A stretch of DNA of 64,000 nt from Histoplasma ohiense (Eukaryota; Ascomycota; Eurotiomycetes; Onygenales; Ajellomycetaceae): positions 5,766,001-5,830,000 of the forward strand of contig JAEVHH010000004.1 of NCBI GenBank assembly GCA_017607445.1, read 5' to 3'. The translations under genes and the position numbers were made by a program. Shown here piece by piece: positions 34,970 to 46,606 of this stretch. Under the pieces are notes generated by a model, which saw only the letters and a program-made list of their open reading frames with translations, made no database searches and was not told the DNA's origin. Position 1 is the stretch's first letter, and every line of letters starts with the position of its first letter.

Positions 34970-36072
34970 AAGCGCATCATCAAGGCCAACAAGAGAATCA
35001 GAGATGCTTCCTGTCAGTATTTTAGTGGGAAGGTTAAGGCTTGGCGGAGAATTTTCTTCCCTGCACCACGTTCTGGGCCTATAAAGAGGGCAACCTCGCC
35101 GACGAGATAGCAAAATGCGAGGAATTTGAAACTCGATGCGCGGCGGAAGAAAATTTTGAATCATACTTTCGCATGCCTATTCCCAGTAAATCAGCCCACA
35201 AGTTTGGATACGAAAAAAGAGGCGGGTCAATTGAACTAATCGTTAGTTGATCCGAGGCTTAATTTAACTCGAGCAGATTTCCTCTAAAATAGGCTGCTGG
35301 TGCTGGGATATCCTAGTTCAACTCTTGCCCCACATGACAAAGCCTTGATTTGACGGCCTCAACCTCACGAGTATCATAGCATATTGCACATTGACATTCC
35401 CTGAGTGACGATTTGGCTCGGATGCACATTACATGCCCATGCCCGTGAGGAAACTCACAGCATCATTCGAGTGGATTGCACCACGATCGCCTCATCGTCA
35501 ATCGAAGCCGTGCTGACGGGTGAGGAGGACCCTGGGCAGCGGATGATTGACGCATGTATTGCCCTTGCTAGTTTCTTCTTTCGTGAGCAGCAATGCGGGG
35601 TTTAGTTCTTCAGCTCAGTCCTGCAGTGGAAAATGGAAAATATGCCCCAAGGATATCCCAAACTCGACTTCGCTGATGGGATGGGAGGCGAAGTCAAGCC
35701 CCGCTGCTGGCAGCTCTTAGTAATTGACTCGAAGCCTTGCAAACGGTTTCCGGGGCCGCAACGCAACAATAAACCCGACAAGAAATACATTTAACCTCGA
35801 AAAAGTTAAAAACCTGTACGCAGTAAACTTGTCGCCGGGAACGGACGAAATTAGCCCCTTTCAGCATGCTCCCTCCAGCTCTCCCAGCCATTGAGAAAAC
35901 GTCGTGCAACTAGCGGGCGCTGATCTGCCCATGCATTGGTGCTTTCCATACTTATATACGGAACGCACCCCCAAACCATTGCCGTTCTCGTTCACATCGA
36001 CTTGCTCTCCCAGAATTGCATAGCTCTTCATACTAACCCGTCTTTGTGATTGTTTCACTCTTCATCCCAACC
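32382..36072. other. Large divergent intergenic region between CDC14 and the sugar transporter
   Basis: 3.7 kb between two divergent start codons. No supported gene. It contains an (AAAAT)n tract (32530-32558), an A-run at 33069-33081, (GAAT)n (33667-33686), T-runs near 34180 and a (TA)n tract (34936-34965). Frames at 32787-33122 (+), 33697-34107 (-) and 34253-34516 (-) are open but show no family feature. The last few hundred bases are the transporter promoter and leader. Confidence 0.5.
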
Positions 36073-38687
36073 ATGTCGAAGGAAGGTGATGCAGTGTATG
36101 TTGCTCCAACCGGAGAATCGCGTCTTCTCGCTGGCTCCAGTAACATGACTGACCATTGATTTGTCTGCCTTGTCTAGGGTTGTCGAAGATGGTGAAAGAC
36201 GCGGGTCCGTCTTCAATGATCCGCACGCCCGCAAACAAAGCGTCGTTGCGATGACCGAAAATGTTGAGGGAGAGTGAGTATTTTGACTATATCTTCACGT
36301 GTCGTGTAAATTATCTTTTTCTACGCGCCACGCTGACCACATTTTATTTTTCAGAATCAAAAATCCTTTGTCTGACATACCCAAAGACAAGCTGCTGGAG
36401 GATGTCGAGCATTTCGCGAGGGAAAATGACCTTATGGACATCCTTCCGCACATGAAGAAGGGTGCTCTCGTCGCTAAGAGCCCCCGTGACTTTGAGAGTC
36501 TTGAGGAACTGGACGAGGCGGACAAGGAAGTTTTAAGGAACGAGGTCCTCCACCGATGGAGGTTGCCTTGGGCGCTTTACTATACCATCATTCTCAATTC
36601 TATTGCTGCAGCCATTCAAGGATGGGATCAAACAGGTGCGCAAATTTTGTATTTTTATTACTTAAGGATTAAGTTATCTCCTGCTAACGCAGTTACTCTC
36701 TAGGATCCAACGGCGCAAATGTGTCATTCCCTCTAGAGTTCGGAATCCAAGATAGCGGCGATTGGTGTAATCTGAGCGCGGCAAATGAGGCAGTTTGCGA
36801 CAGAAATTCATGGATCGTTGGGTTTATAAATTCAGTACCTTACATTTCTATTGCCATTTTGTAAGAAGCCACTTCTCCCCTCTGCAAAAGATTACGGATA
36901 GCTTGTTTTGAATGTTTCTAACTTCTTTTGTTACCCGATGTCAATTTCTATAGCGCTGGTTGGCTAAGTGACCCAATCAATAATCTTTTGGGACGTCGAG
37001 GAACCATCTTCATCGCGGCTGTCTTCAGTTTGCTAGCCCCGATTGGCTCTGCTTTGACGCAAAAATGGGGTGAACTAGCTGCTTGCCGTATTCTTTTGGG
37101 GATTGGAATGGGCTTGAAAGAAGTTACTGTCCCAGTGTTTTCAGCAGAGAATACCCCGGCGAATGTGCGTGGTGGCCTTGTCATGTCGTGGCAGGTCTGG
37201 ACTGCTTTTGGTATTTTGATGGGAACCAGCGCCAACCTCGCGGTTGTCCACGCTGGAGATATTACATGGCGCTTACAACTGGGATCAGCCTTTATTCCTG
37301 CAGTCCCTCTGGTTATTGGCATCTTTTTCTGCCCGGAATCCCCGAGATGGCTTCTGAAAAAGAAGAACTACAAGAAAGCGTATAGTTCGTTGCTCCGACT
37401 TCGTAACTCACCGCTTCAGGCTGCCAGAGATCTATACTATATCCATGCCCAGCTTGTCCAAGAGCAAGTTCTGCTTGAAGAGAGTGGCCTTGCGAAAACT
37501 GATAACTTCGTTACTCGATTCGTTGAACTGTTTACCATCCCACGTGTTCGTCGTGCGACGCAAGCTTCTGGTACAAAACCCCGGTCACTTTGCCTTAACT
37601 TGCGAATCGGTGTCAATCGTGCGTATTTATGCTAACCGACCTTCCCTATTCCAGGTATCGTAATGATTGGCCAGCAAATGTGCGGAAGTGAGTCATTGGC
37701 AGGCATATTACTATATAGAGACCTCCACCATTTCCTGTCCCCAATTTTCATAACCAACCGACCGTGCCCCTGATATCCCCGACAAACTTGCATCTCATTC
37801 GTGCAGACACTAATCCTTGAACAACTTCAAACATAGTCAACATCATCTCCTTCTATTCAACGACGATATTTATCCAAGCAGGTGCTAGCAACATCGCGGC
37901 GCTCCTGGCCTCGTTCGGATTCGGTGTTGTCAACTTTGTCTTTGCGTGGCCGGCGGTCTGGACCATCGACACTTTTGGACGGCGTGGCTTGCTACTTTTC
38001 ACTTTCCCACAGATGTTTTGGACCCTATTAGCGGCCGGATTGTGTTTCTACATCCCCGAGGAAAATAACGCACATATCGGCCTCATCGCCTTCTTCGTTT
38101 ACCTCTTCTGTGCCTTTTATTCACCGGGAGAGGGTCCAGTGCCTTTCACATATTCCGCAGAAGTATTCCCCCTCTCTCATCGTGAGATGGGGATGAGCTG
38201 GGCAGTTGCTACGAACAATTTCTGGGGTAAGAAATCATGTTTTCCAAAAAGCAGCCCAAGGTCCTAAATCGAATTCTAGAAAAGGAAAAATGAAATGAAA
38301 ATGAAATGCTAACCCCTGAGAAATCATGAACCAGCTGCCGTGCTTGCCCTTACATTCCGCCGTCTACTACGCGCATTCAAGCCACAGGGTGCCTTCGGCT
38401 TCTATGCGGCTATGAACATAGTAGCCCTGGTATTAATCTTCCTCTTCATGCCCGAGACCAAGCAGCGTACGCTAGAAGAGCTCGATTACGTCTTTGCCGT
38501 CCCAACCCGTACGCATGCATCGTACCAGCTCTTCACTGTGCTGCCATGGTGGATCCGTAGGTATATATTTTTCCGCAGGAATGCGGTCTGTCCCGAGCTG
38601 TATCATTTGGAGTTTACGTCAGATACGGAGGATAGGAAGAGGGCTGCTGTGCGTGAGACTGGTGCTGTGAATGTGGAGATTGCGTAG
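36073..38687 (+). CDS. MFS sugar/polyol transporter
   Basis: Eight exons (36073-36095, 36178-36273, 36355-36635, 36704-36860, 36954-37570, 37655-37687, 37837-38226, 38335-38687) give 649 residues. All phases agree, and exon 6 is only 33 nt. Sugar-porter signatures are present: AIQGWDQTGSNGANVSFP in TM1, a loop-2 DPINNLLGRRG, ACRILLGIGMG, FCPESPRWLLKK, GQQMCGINIISFYS, DTFGRRGLLL, GEGPVPFTYSAEVFPLSHRE and MPETKQRTLEELDYVF. Twelve membrane segments are expected. A long charged cytosolic N-terminus (~100 residues) precedes TM1, as in the fungal group often annotated as hexose/polyol transporters of this type; the substrate is not readable. A (GT)n tract lies in the 3' region. Confidence 0.92.
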
Positions 38688-38723
38688 GATTTTCCTTCTG
38701 TGATTTCGTAAGAGAGAGAGAGA

Positions 38724-38773
<50 letters not shown>

Positions 38774-41098
38774 TGTTGGTAAAGTTGGTGCCGGTGCTGG
38801 ATATGGAAATGTAAAGCGATAGAACAGTACATACCTGAAATACTTTCTTGGATATGTAGTAGGGGTCGAAATCGGGGATGGCTGCTTCTAACACTACCAA
38901 TGGCCCTTCCTGTAGGTAGCCCCAGGAGGAGTGTGCGATGTAAGGTATAAATTTTCTCAGCATGGACATAATTATTATCTCCCTTTTATTCACTGCACTT
39001 CGAAACAGAGGAACGGTAATTGGAAACATCAAGACAAGGCGAAGAGGATCGCGGGAGATATGGTACGAATCAAAACTTCGTTTGTGTGACAGCAAAGTCC
39101 ATTCGATCTCTTTATATATATCTTGGTTTTCGCCTCCCTCTCCACCCATCGTCTAGTGTTTTGACTAATATCACTAGACACTGAAATGATAATGCGAATG
39201 GCGAATGATTCGCACCGCTCTCGGGGTGGTACCCGTGCTCTTGCAACGGGTTGTGACATGGATAAATATCTAATTGTACTTCAGAAGGATGTGTTGCCCG
39301 TAAAAACGAGCTCAAACACACGTTCCTCTGCGTCCTCGATAAAGACTTTTTCGTTCTTCCTTCCGTAATATGCATGGGGCGGGGAAGGGCGGAAAGGGGG
39401 GAAGGGGACTATCATGCAGAGATAGCTTTACCTATGGATTCTATGGTGGTTCTCGCTCCATGATCCTGCGCGCCGGAGTATCACTGATACGTACAGAGTA
39501 TCCTGCCAGCGGCCAGCCCAGCCATACCAAAGGCTCTTAGTAGCAACGCAGGGCATCGTTTCGTTTCGATCCAGACAGATACCTAGCTGGCCTATCCACG
39601 CGTAGTAGGTTGCCCACCCAACCGCCCTCCTTACCCAAAACGGCATTCCTTCGTCCATTCACCCAGCACTGCCCAAAATAGCTATAAAATATTGACTCAA
39701 AACCCCGAGAAATGTGTACAGTACCAACGAACAGCTGACCCCAGTGGCCTAGCGGGGAAAGCCGGCCCCCGCTTAGGACTGCTGGAGTGGTCGGCTGTTC
39801 GATTCCCACCCAGCGCGCTTTGCGAGAGCAGGGTAGGGAGGAGGACGTAGCACCCCCGAACCAACAGCTTGGAGGTGTGAACCTTTTTGTATATATATAT
39901 ATTAATTCTTTTTTTCTTCCAGCTTTATTTCTTCTCCATTAATGCATGCATGGCTTTCGCTTTTTTGTCGTTATGACCAGCGATGCGGTTAGCGATGGTG
40001 ATGGTTTTGTATTGGTTGTCATTGTTGCGGTGGTGATGAAGGATAACGATGGCGTTTCCCAACTTCAAAAACCGATCTGGCCAGAGCCTTTGGCATGCAC
40101 TTCACAACAATCCAGAAGCAGAAAACAGTTGCGTTTGAATGGTTATATAGTCCGTTAAGTGGGAGATATGTCCTATCTCATCAACATGGAGGGGACGGTG
40201 ATCTGAGCACTTAGGCTGATCTTTTCTCCCTGTACTCATGCTCAAGCAACATTTCCGCTTTAAAAAAACGAATGTATCAAACGGCCAGAAACGATACTAT
40301 GGTGGTGATGGACATTCGAATGAATATCCGAAAATAAAAACCCATCTTCCTGCCTGAAAGCTTTTGAGATCGGGACAAGCTCTCTCGGATAAAATGGGGC
40401 CCAAGGAGCATTTTAGAGTAATCCCAGTCTGTGGCGATGAAACATGGGATCGGGAGCTTAAGGGGCGAGATGATTGTCTGGTCAACGGGAGCAAATACAT
40501 GTAGATCCTGGCGATGCTGGCGTTACCGTGCAGTGCTGCACCACTGCTCGTAGTTAGGGAACCTGGAATGGCCAACTTAGCCGACTTGGGAAGTATATTG
40601 CATCATAGAATTTTGCTAAGCCTGGGAGCAATCGTAGCCATCGTAATTCTGGAACAGGACAACACCATGTTCACCACCCACCAGTCCTAAAGGGGATAAG
40701 TCGCAACCGCTGCAATATCAGGCGGCAAAACAATCATGACGCTTCCCTTATGACCACCACCCCCAGGCGACTTCAACGACCCAACAACCTGTTTTCTCTT
40801 CTTGTCGACCGGAAATACGAACCTCGGAGTGCGGGCGGGAATGAGCGCTGAAAGACACCTAGGCCAGAAGTATAAATTCCCCGCCATTTTGGCGCATGTT
40901 CCTTGCACAAGAGTGGGAGGTGCCCAACCGGGTGTCCTACGATTCAACAGCTTGAGACTCCATTCCTTATATTCGTCACACAGTTTTACCTTTAGAAAAC
41001 GACCCCTTACATTTCCTTCCAGCTAAGCGAATGATTTTCATTGTTACATCTGTACTGTTTTACCTTATTTTAGAGATCTCCAACCCCCCTCTGCAACC
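38688..41098. other. Gene-free stretch upstream of GGPP synthase
   Basis: 2.4 kb. It holds the transporter 3' region with (GT)n (38726-38772), a tRNA-like but unfoldable patch near 39742-39825, and the GGPP synthase promoter. A minus-strand frame at 40687-40947 (possible start MAGNLYFWPRC, containing KRKQVVGSLKSPGGGGHKG) could be a small protein, but I find no family. Confidence 0.5.
38726..38772. repeat. (GT)n microsatellite in the transporter 3' region
   Basis: About 23 GT units starting 39 bp past the transporter stop codon, preceded by (AG)n. It probably lies within the mRNA 3' untranslated region. Confidence 0.95.
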
Positions 41099-42458
41099 AT
41101 GATGGAATCCCTGGCATCCCCAAACCCGATTCCCCCACGTACCAGCTCTACGGGGGTTACAAACGGCACCTTAGACTCCACCATGAGCGGCAATACCAAC
41201 GGGTCCAGTTCTCGGAATTTGGGCTATAGACCACCACCGGAGTCCGAGTGGGTCGCTCCCTTGGGAAAGAGGCGGATATCAAATCCGTACAAGTTTTCTT
41301 TGGGCCACACTCGGAATCGATCCAGCGTCGATGGCTCCAAGTACAAGGACGGAACGTGGTCACCGGAGAAGGAGAAGATACTGCTAGGCCCTTACGATTA
41401 CATGGTCGAACAGCCCGGGAAGGATCTACGACGACAGTTCATTGCTGCATTTAACCGTTGGTTACATGTTCCTGAAGAAAGCATCGCAACAATCACCAAG
41501 GTCGTTGTAATGCTGCATACTGCTTCGTTACTGTAAGTGTCCCCATCAGCGGGAGAGTTTTGCGCTTTTGGTCCTAGGGAAGCTTTGCTCAAACAATAAA
41601 CGCGGTGTCATAGCGTCGATGACGTTGAAGATTCTTCTACACTTCGACGGGGAGTTCCAGTGGCGCATAATATATTTGGAACGGCTCAGACGATAAATTC
41701 TGCGAACTATGTCTACTTTCTCGCTCTGGAAGAGGTACAGAAACTCAAAAACCCGAATGTGATAAACATCTACGTGAAGGAATTGTTAAACCTGCACCGA
41801 GGTCAGGGCATGGATGTTTTCTGGAGGGACACCCTCACTTGCCCAACAGAGGAGGATTATTTGGAAATGGTCGGCAATAAAACAGGGGGTCTTTTCAGGC
41901 TTGCAATTAAACTAATGCAGGCCGAAAGCGACACGGGAATGTAAGTCACCACCAATGTTACCACCGTCCCAAATATCAAACTGCTAATAACGGTCAACAA
42001 TCTGTAGTGATTGCGTGACTCTCGTCAATCTCATGGGCCTCATCTTTCAAATCTGCGATGATTATCTCAACCTCTCCAATTCAACATACAGCAAAAACAA
42101 GGGGCCCTGCGAAGACCTCACGGAAGGCAAATTTTCTTTCCCCATAATCCACAGTATCCGCTCCCAACCCGATAACCTTCAACTTATCAATATCTTGAAA
42201 CAGAAAACGACGGATGAGGAAGTCAAACGATACGCTGTAAATTACATGGAGAGCACGGGAAGTTTTGCCTACACGCGCAAAACAGTTATGCAACTACGAG
42301 ACAAGGCTTTGACCTTAATTGATGAGCTGGAGAATTTGACGGATATGACCCAAGGTGCTAATCAGAAAGAGGAGAGAAGTGGAGACATGGTACGGAATAT
42401 CCTGCATAAAATGGTTGATGCGACGCTGAACATTGGATGCGATGAGAAGGGAACTTGA
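41099..42458 (+). CDS. BTS1: Geranylgeranyl pyrophosphate synthase
   Basis: Three exons (41099-41532, 41614-41940, 42008-42458) give 403 residues. The first aspartate-rich motif is DDVEDSSTLRRG (D147-D151), the second is QICDDYLNL (D271-D272), and SGNTxG-type helix contacts and TGSFAYTRK near the end also fit the family. The enzyme adds isopentenyl diphosphate to farnesyl diphosphate to make C20 GGPP for protein prenylation, ubiquinone side chains and diterpenes. About 90 residues of polar, low-complexity N-terminal extension (GNTNGSSSRN) precede the core. The neighbours are not terpene-cluster genes, so this is probably the primary-metabolism copy. Donors are GTAAGT in both introns. Confidence 0.92.
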
Positions 42459-42536
42459 AGGGGTGAGTACAGGAATCAGCGGCCATTTTGCATTTGAATT
42501 TGAGGAATGATTGTTTAATTATTTCGACTATTTTTA

Positions 42537-42584
<48 letters not shown>

Positions 42585-43199
42585 CTCTTTCCTTCTTTTG
42601 AAGTATACTATGATCGTCCACTGATTTTTCATATGATTTTGTTTAGCGAAGTTATAAATTAATGTACTAGTCTAGAAGGCTGCTTCCTATCTTTCACCTC
42701 CGAAGGTACTAACTAGTTCTACCATCTAAAAACATATCAGCAGCATGTCGAAATATTAGGCATAATTATTATGGAAATTTCACAGAAACACACACATTAC
42801 ATGATTTGGATCAGGTCTCCATTTTACCTTCTCGTATAGCAAATCACTCTATGCATTTTCTACGAGGCGGACAAAGGGCCGAAGGGCTAATTTTGGAAAG
42901 TTGGCCCTGTCCTCTCACTCAAGGGTGATGAATGCACGTGAGTGTTGCCCTCACTCTGCGTGCATTCCAAGGTTTGTGTTAAGCTTAACAACACCAACCG
43001 ATTGACTCTAGCCATGATTTTCCCCATATCGACTTCCCGATACATAGTAACGGCGCGCTTCCCATTAAGTCAAGTGTGTTCTGTCGCGTTTTTCGCAAGA
43101 ATTCTCTCTCCAGGTCCTACCTCCCCAATCCAAATTCCAGCAGCACGCGAATAGTCCCTTCGCACATAGCACTTCTTGCCCCTCTCTCATCCAATCAAC
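42459..43199. other. Intergenic region with (TA)n/poly(T)
   Basis: 740 bp with the GGPP synthase 3' end, a (TA)n tract followed by a T-run (42538-42584), and AT-rich DNA leading to a pseudogene. No gene seen. Confidence 0.6.
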
Positions 43200-44587
43200 A
43201 TGGCCCCACGTCAGAAAGGGACAGACGCGAGAAACACTGGGTATCTCGCAAAGCCAAACATCGGGAAGTCATCGCAGCAACTTTCGGTGCTGAAAGTACA
43301 AGGGCAAGGTAGTCAGTCACCCATGCTTCGATCCCTTTCCTGTGAATCTGACCGTTCGTTGATAGGGAAGCGGCCTCAACGCGTCAGCAAAAAGCGACCA
43401 CAGGATCATATTCACAGGAGCGCACGCCTACAAAAGAGACATCGTATTGAAGACAGAACTGTATTATATCACACCAGAGATGCCAAAAAAAAAAACCATC
43501 CATATTCCCTTCTACCAGCAACACACCCATAAACGACGAATGTCACCACTCTCACATCGCGCTATGAAGCTAACTTAAAGCAAGTTTCCAGAAAACCCGA
43601 CCGTCTGCCTACCAGCCAGAGATCGAGTACAGAAGCCACCGCGAGAAGCTGAAAAGTCTTCCTGCATTCCGGCCATAAAGCGGCGACGTACGTTTCTTGC
43701 AAGCGACGCTGACGATCCTACTATTTGGGAAACCTCCAACCAGGTGGAAGAGTAGCGTGATATTACCAACTGGAACAAGGTTGACCTGATCAGATGTTGG
43801 TGCAAGAACGATCGCTGGCCTAAAGAATATTTCGATATTTCAAAACAACCAATTCCAGAAGACTTTCCAGAAGTTACAGAGTAAAAATGAATCGAGAATT
43901 ATTCAAGATATATCTCAGTTGATTATCTCTGCAGTGGAGATGTTAGCTACATTTGATGCTAAGACTCTGGAGTGTTTGATTGAAAGTGTCAATGAACAGT
44001 GGGGTTCCTCTATTGTCTTCTGTGGATCATGTCTGCAGTCTGATTATGCATTCAGATTCAGCTGTTCTGCATTCACAGAAGACCAGCTAAAGAAACTTGA
44101 GCCATTCATTGACTATGACTCAGATATCTGCAGTTCCTTCTTTCTAGCCACCTTCTACATGTACTTTCTTTTCTTGATCAGTGAGGTGAAAAGTACCGCT
44201 ATACTCAACATTGCTGACCATCAGAACACACACAGCATGACCCTCACTGTGAGAAGTGTTGTTGAGCTGTTTAAATCTGTAGAATGTGAAGATGAGATCA
44301 ATTGTGAGATCTTGACTTTCTCAATCTCACACAACAGCAGAACAGTGAGAATTTATGACCATTATACAGTTATTGAGAGAAGCAAGACTTTTTTCTATTG
44401 TCATTCTATCAGAACATTTGACTTTACAGAGCTGAAGAGCAGAGATAGATGGACTCCTTACATCTTTACAAGAAATGTTTATGAGAAGTGAGTGCTGGAT
44501 CATCTAAAAAGAATCCACTCAGCTATTGATGGAATCTCTTCTGAAATAAATTTTGATGTTCAGCAGTCAGAACTTGGACTTTCTTAA
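43200..44587 (+). pseudogene. Broken DUF7924-family gene with RIP-like stops
   Basis: The C-terminal half matches the DUF7924 family that I know as expanded in Onygenales: NESRIIQDISQLIISA, AFTEDQLKKLEPFI, NTHSMTLTVRSVVELF, ILTFSISHNSRTVRIYDHY and FDFTELKSRDRWTPYIF. The N-terminal part (MAPRQKGTDARNTGYLAKP... from 43200) and a middle exon (ENPTVCLPARDRV, DDPTIWETSNQVEE) are in other frames. Breaks include TAG at 43753-43755, a frame change near 43885, and TGA at 44489-44491 where relatives have Trp, consistent with TGG to TGA change. The frame resumes after that TGA to a TAA at 44585-44587. The 3' half is more AT-rich than its flanks. A possible intron lies at ~43310-43366. Confidence 0.75.
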
Positions 44588-45010
44588 TCAAACACTTCAT
44601 TCTTTTTGAAGAATGATGGTCAACTTGTAACTCAGAATATAGAATATCTTTGTATGCCTTTCTGTAAGCATGTTATCTCATAAATATCATCATGTACTGC
44701 TTAGTTGTCTGGATCCTTTGCTCTGGACTCACCATGAAAATCGTGTGATCGTAAAAGTTCTCCCAGCTCCCCCCACATTGTGTCATTCTCTTAGAAGATA
44801 TCGATGCTGTCTGAGGTCGAAATTGAGCAAACAAATCAAACTATTCTAACCGCATATAAGGTTCAGTCTTTTCCCCACTGATGATGTTGCACTAAATTCA
44901 ATCAGGATGGCGTAAATCATGTAGGGCAATTCCCTAGGTATATACCTAAATCATTCTCTGTTATTTACTTGTTAAAGAATACCGAACCCCTCACCCTATA
45001 CCAGAGCACG
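44588..45010. other. Intergenic region, promoter of the threonine-aldolase-family gene
   Basis: 423 bp of AT-rich sequence. No other feature was recognised. Confidence 0.55.
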
Positions 45011-46135
45011 ATGGACAAAATAACAAATCCCAAGGTGTCTACAGCCGCCAATGATTTCCGTAGTGATACATTCACTACACCAACTCCAGCTATGCTGGAA
45101 GCTATGATGAATGCTACATTTGGCGATGATGTATACCAAGAAGACAGTACGACGATGGAGTTCGAAAATGAAATTGCAAGATTAACAGGAATGGAAGCTG
45201 CCCTCTTCACGCTCTCTGGCACCATGGGGAATCAAATCGGGGTTCGGGTTCACCTCGACAAACCCCCGCACTCCGTGCTCTGCGATTACCGAGCGCATGT
45301 CTATGCGGAAGAGGGATCCGGATTGGCAATCTTGTCCCAGGCCATGGTGACGCCGGTCCATCCTGCCAACGGCATCTACATGACCCTTGCCGACGTGAAG
45401 CGGTGGGTGACTTTGGGTGACGATGTGCACACCGCACCCACAAAAGTCATCAGCCTCGAAGTTACCATCGGCGGCGTGCTTACGCCGATGGAGGAGATTA
45501 GAAAGATCTCCGAGTTTGCACACGCCAATGGGATCAAGGTCCATTGTGATGGGGCTCGATTGTGGAATGCTTCGGTGGCCACCGGACACTCTCTAGCCGA
45601 TTATTGCCAGTACTTTGACAGCGTTTCAATGTGCGTTTCTAAGGGACTCGGGGCGCCGATTGGCGGAGCCCTCGCGAGCACCAAAGCGAATATCAAACAT
45701 GGGAGATGGCTGCGGAAGCAGCAGGGTGGGGGGATTCGACAGGCTGGTGTTCTGACGTCTGCTGCGCTCGTGGCCTTGCGAGAAGTGTGGCCGACCATGA
45801 GAGAAACGCACCTAAAGACGAAAAAATTAGCGAAGGATCTGGAGGAATTAGGCGTTGTGCCGCAAATTCCCGTCGATACCAATTTCTACTTCATCGATGC
45901 GGAGAAGTCGAAGATTGACATGGGTGTATTGCTGCAGCAATGTCAAAAGTTCAATGTCAAATTGATGGATGAGCGGATTGTGATGCATCATCAGATCAGT
46001 GATGAAGCGATCGACAATCTCCAAAGTGCTATTGCGGCAGCGGTGAAAATTACGAAGGCCTTGCCTCCTGGCTATGTGTCTAAAGTCGAAACGGGCGGTT
46101 ATGCGATCAGTGCAAAGATGAATGAATACAACTGA
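45011..46135 (+). CDS. Low-specificity threonine aldolase-family PLP enzyme
   Basis: Single exon, 374 residues, the usual length. The fold-type I signature is clear: NDFRSDTFTTPTPAMLEAM near the start, FGDDVYQED, the DGARLWNA aspartate/arginine pair (D180, R183) and the PLP lysine K211 in SMCVSKGLGAPIGG. Members cleave threonine or allo-threonine to glycine and acetaldehyde. The same family includes fungal alanine racemases of the TOXG type, so the substrate is open. The usual LENT..(N/H)G segment reads SLEVTIGG here, losing the conserved Asn, which may shift specificity. The ATG at 45011 starts where homology begins; an upstream in-frame TTG at 44969 is not needed. No secondary-metabolism gene lies nearby apart from GGPP synthase at 41 kb. 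Confidence 0.9.
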   Translation: MDKITNPKVSTAANDFRSDTFTTPTPAMLEAMMNATFGDDVYQEDSTTMEFENEIARLTGMEAALFTLSGTMGNQIGVRVHLDKPPHSVLCDYRAHVYAEEGSGLAILSQAMVTPVHPANGIYMTLADVKRWVTLGDDVHTAPTKVISLEVTIGGVLTPMEEIRKISEFAHANGIKVHCDGARLWNASVATGHSLADYCQYFDSVSMCVSKGLGAPIGGALASTKANIKHGRWLRKQQGGGIRQAGVLTSAALVALREVWPTMRETHLKTKKLAKDLEELGVVPQIPVDTNFYFIDAEKSKIDMGVLLQQCQKFNVKLMDERIVMHHQISDEAIDNLQSAIAAAVKITKALPPGYVSKVETGGYAISAKMNEYN

Positions 46136-46354
46136 ACTATAAATTTGTTATTTGCAAAAAAGGGCTGTATATAAAATAAAAATGCCACCGATGGCGCCGT
46201 GTTACTACATTTTCCTAAGCGATTCTGTGAAGAACTTTCCTGGATCAACCTACATCTGACATCTTAAAACGCCCCAATCGCCGACCGAAATCCCTACGCG
46301 CTTTGGGTAGGATCTCCCAAGGCAGCAGCAGATGGATAACCGCCGAAATCATAG

Positions 46355-46606
46355 TTAGTTACTGTAGTCGACGGCATAGTCTTCAGCATCAACCCCACGC
46401 TCGGAAAGCTCAACATCTTGAATGTTTTCTCCCTCGTCCTCCTCTTCAGCCGTGAAGCCGTAATCTTCCTTGCGAATTTTCTTCCACGCAGCAATGGTTT
46501 GTTTGCGTGTAAGGCAGGGCGGCAACTTGGACAGCGAAACGCATCCATCCTGCGTCGCCTTGAGAGTTTGGCCAATGGAACTGACGGTATCGGTAGCTTT
46601 GTCCAT
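46355..46606 (-). CDS. Small uncharacterised acidic protein
   Basis: A single frame of 83 residues from the ATG at 46606; an upstream ATG at 46633 would add MIFFIHIIF, which I consider unlikely. It contains VSSIGQTLKATQDGCVSL, TRKQTIAAWKKIRKEDYGFT and a very acidic tail (AEEEDEGENIQDVE). The ordered amphipathic middle and coherent composition suggest a real small gene, but I cannot name a family. It lies tail-to-tail with the threonine-aldolase-family gene, 219 bp apart. Confidence 0.5.
   Translation of the reverse strand: MDKATDTVSSIGQTLKATQDGCVSLSKLPPCLTRKQTIAAWKKIRKEDYGFTAEEEDEGENIQDVELSERGVDAEDYAVDYSN

Noticed and set aside
38614..39149. Frames with poly-(His-Thr) on the minus strand
   Set aside because: They are translations of the (GT)n microsatellite and the antisense of the transporter's last exon.
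39742..39825. tRNA-like patch (GTTCGATTCCCACC near the end, AGTGGCCTAGCGGG at the start)
   Set aside because: The T-arm cannot pair (GGCTG versus CCCAC) and no acceptor stem forms. At best it is a decayed copy.
41099..46135. Secondary-metabolite cluster around GGPP synthase and the TOXG-like enzyme
   Set aside because: No terpene cyclase, PKS/NRPS, P450 or cluster regulator lies nearby, and the two genes are separated by a pseudogene.
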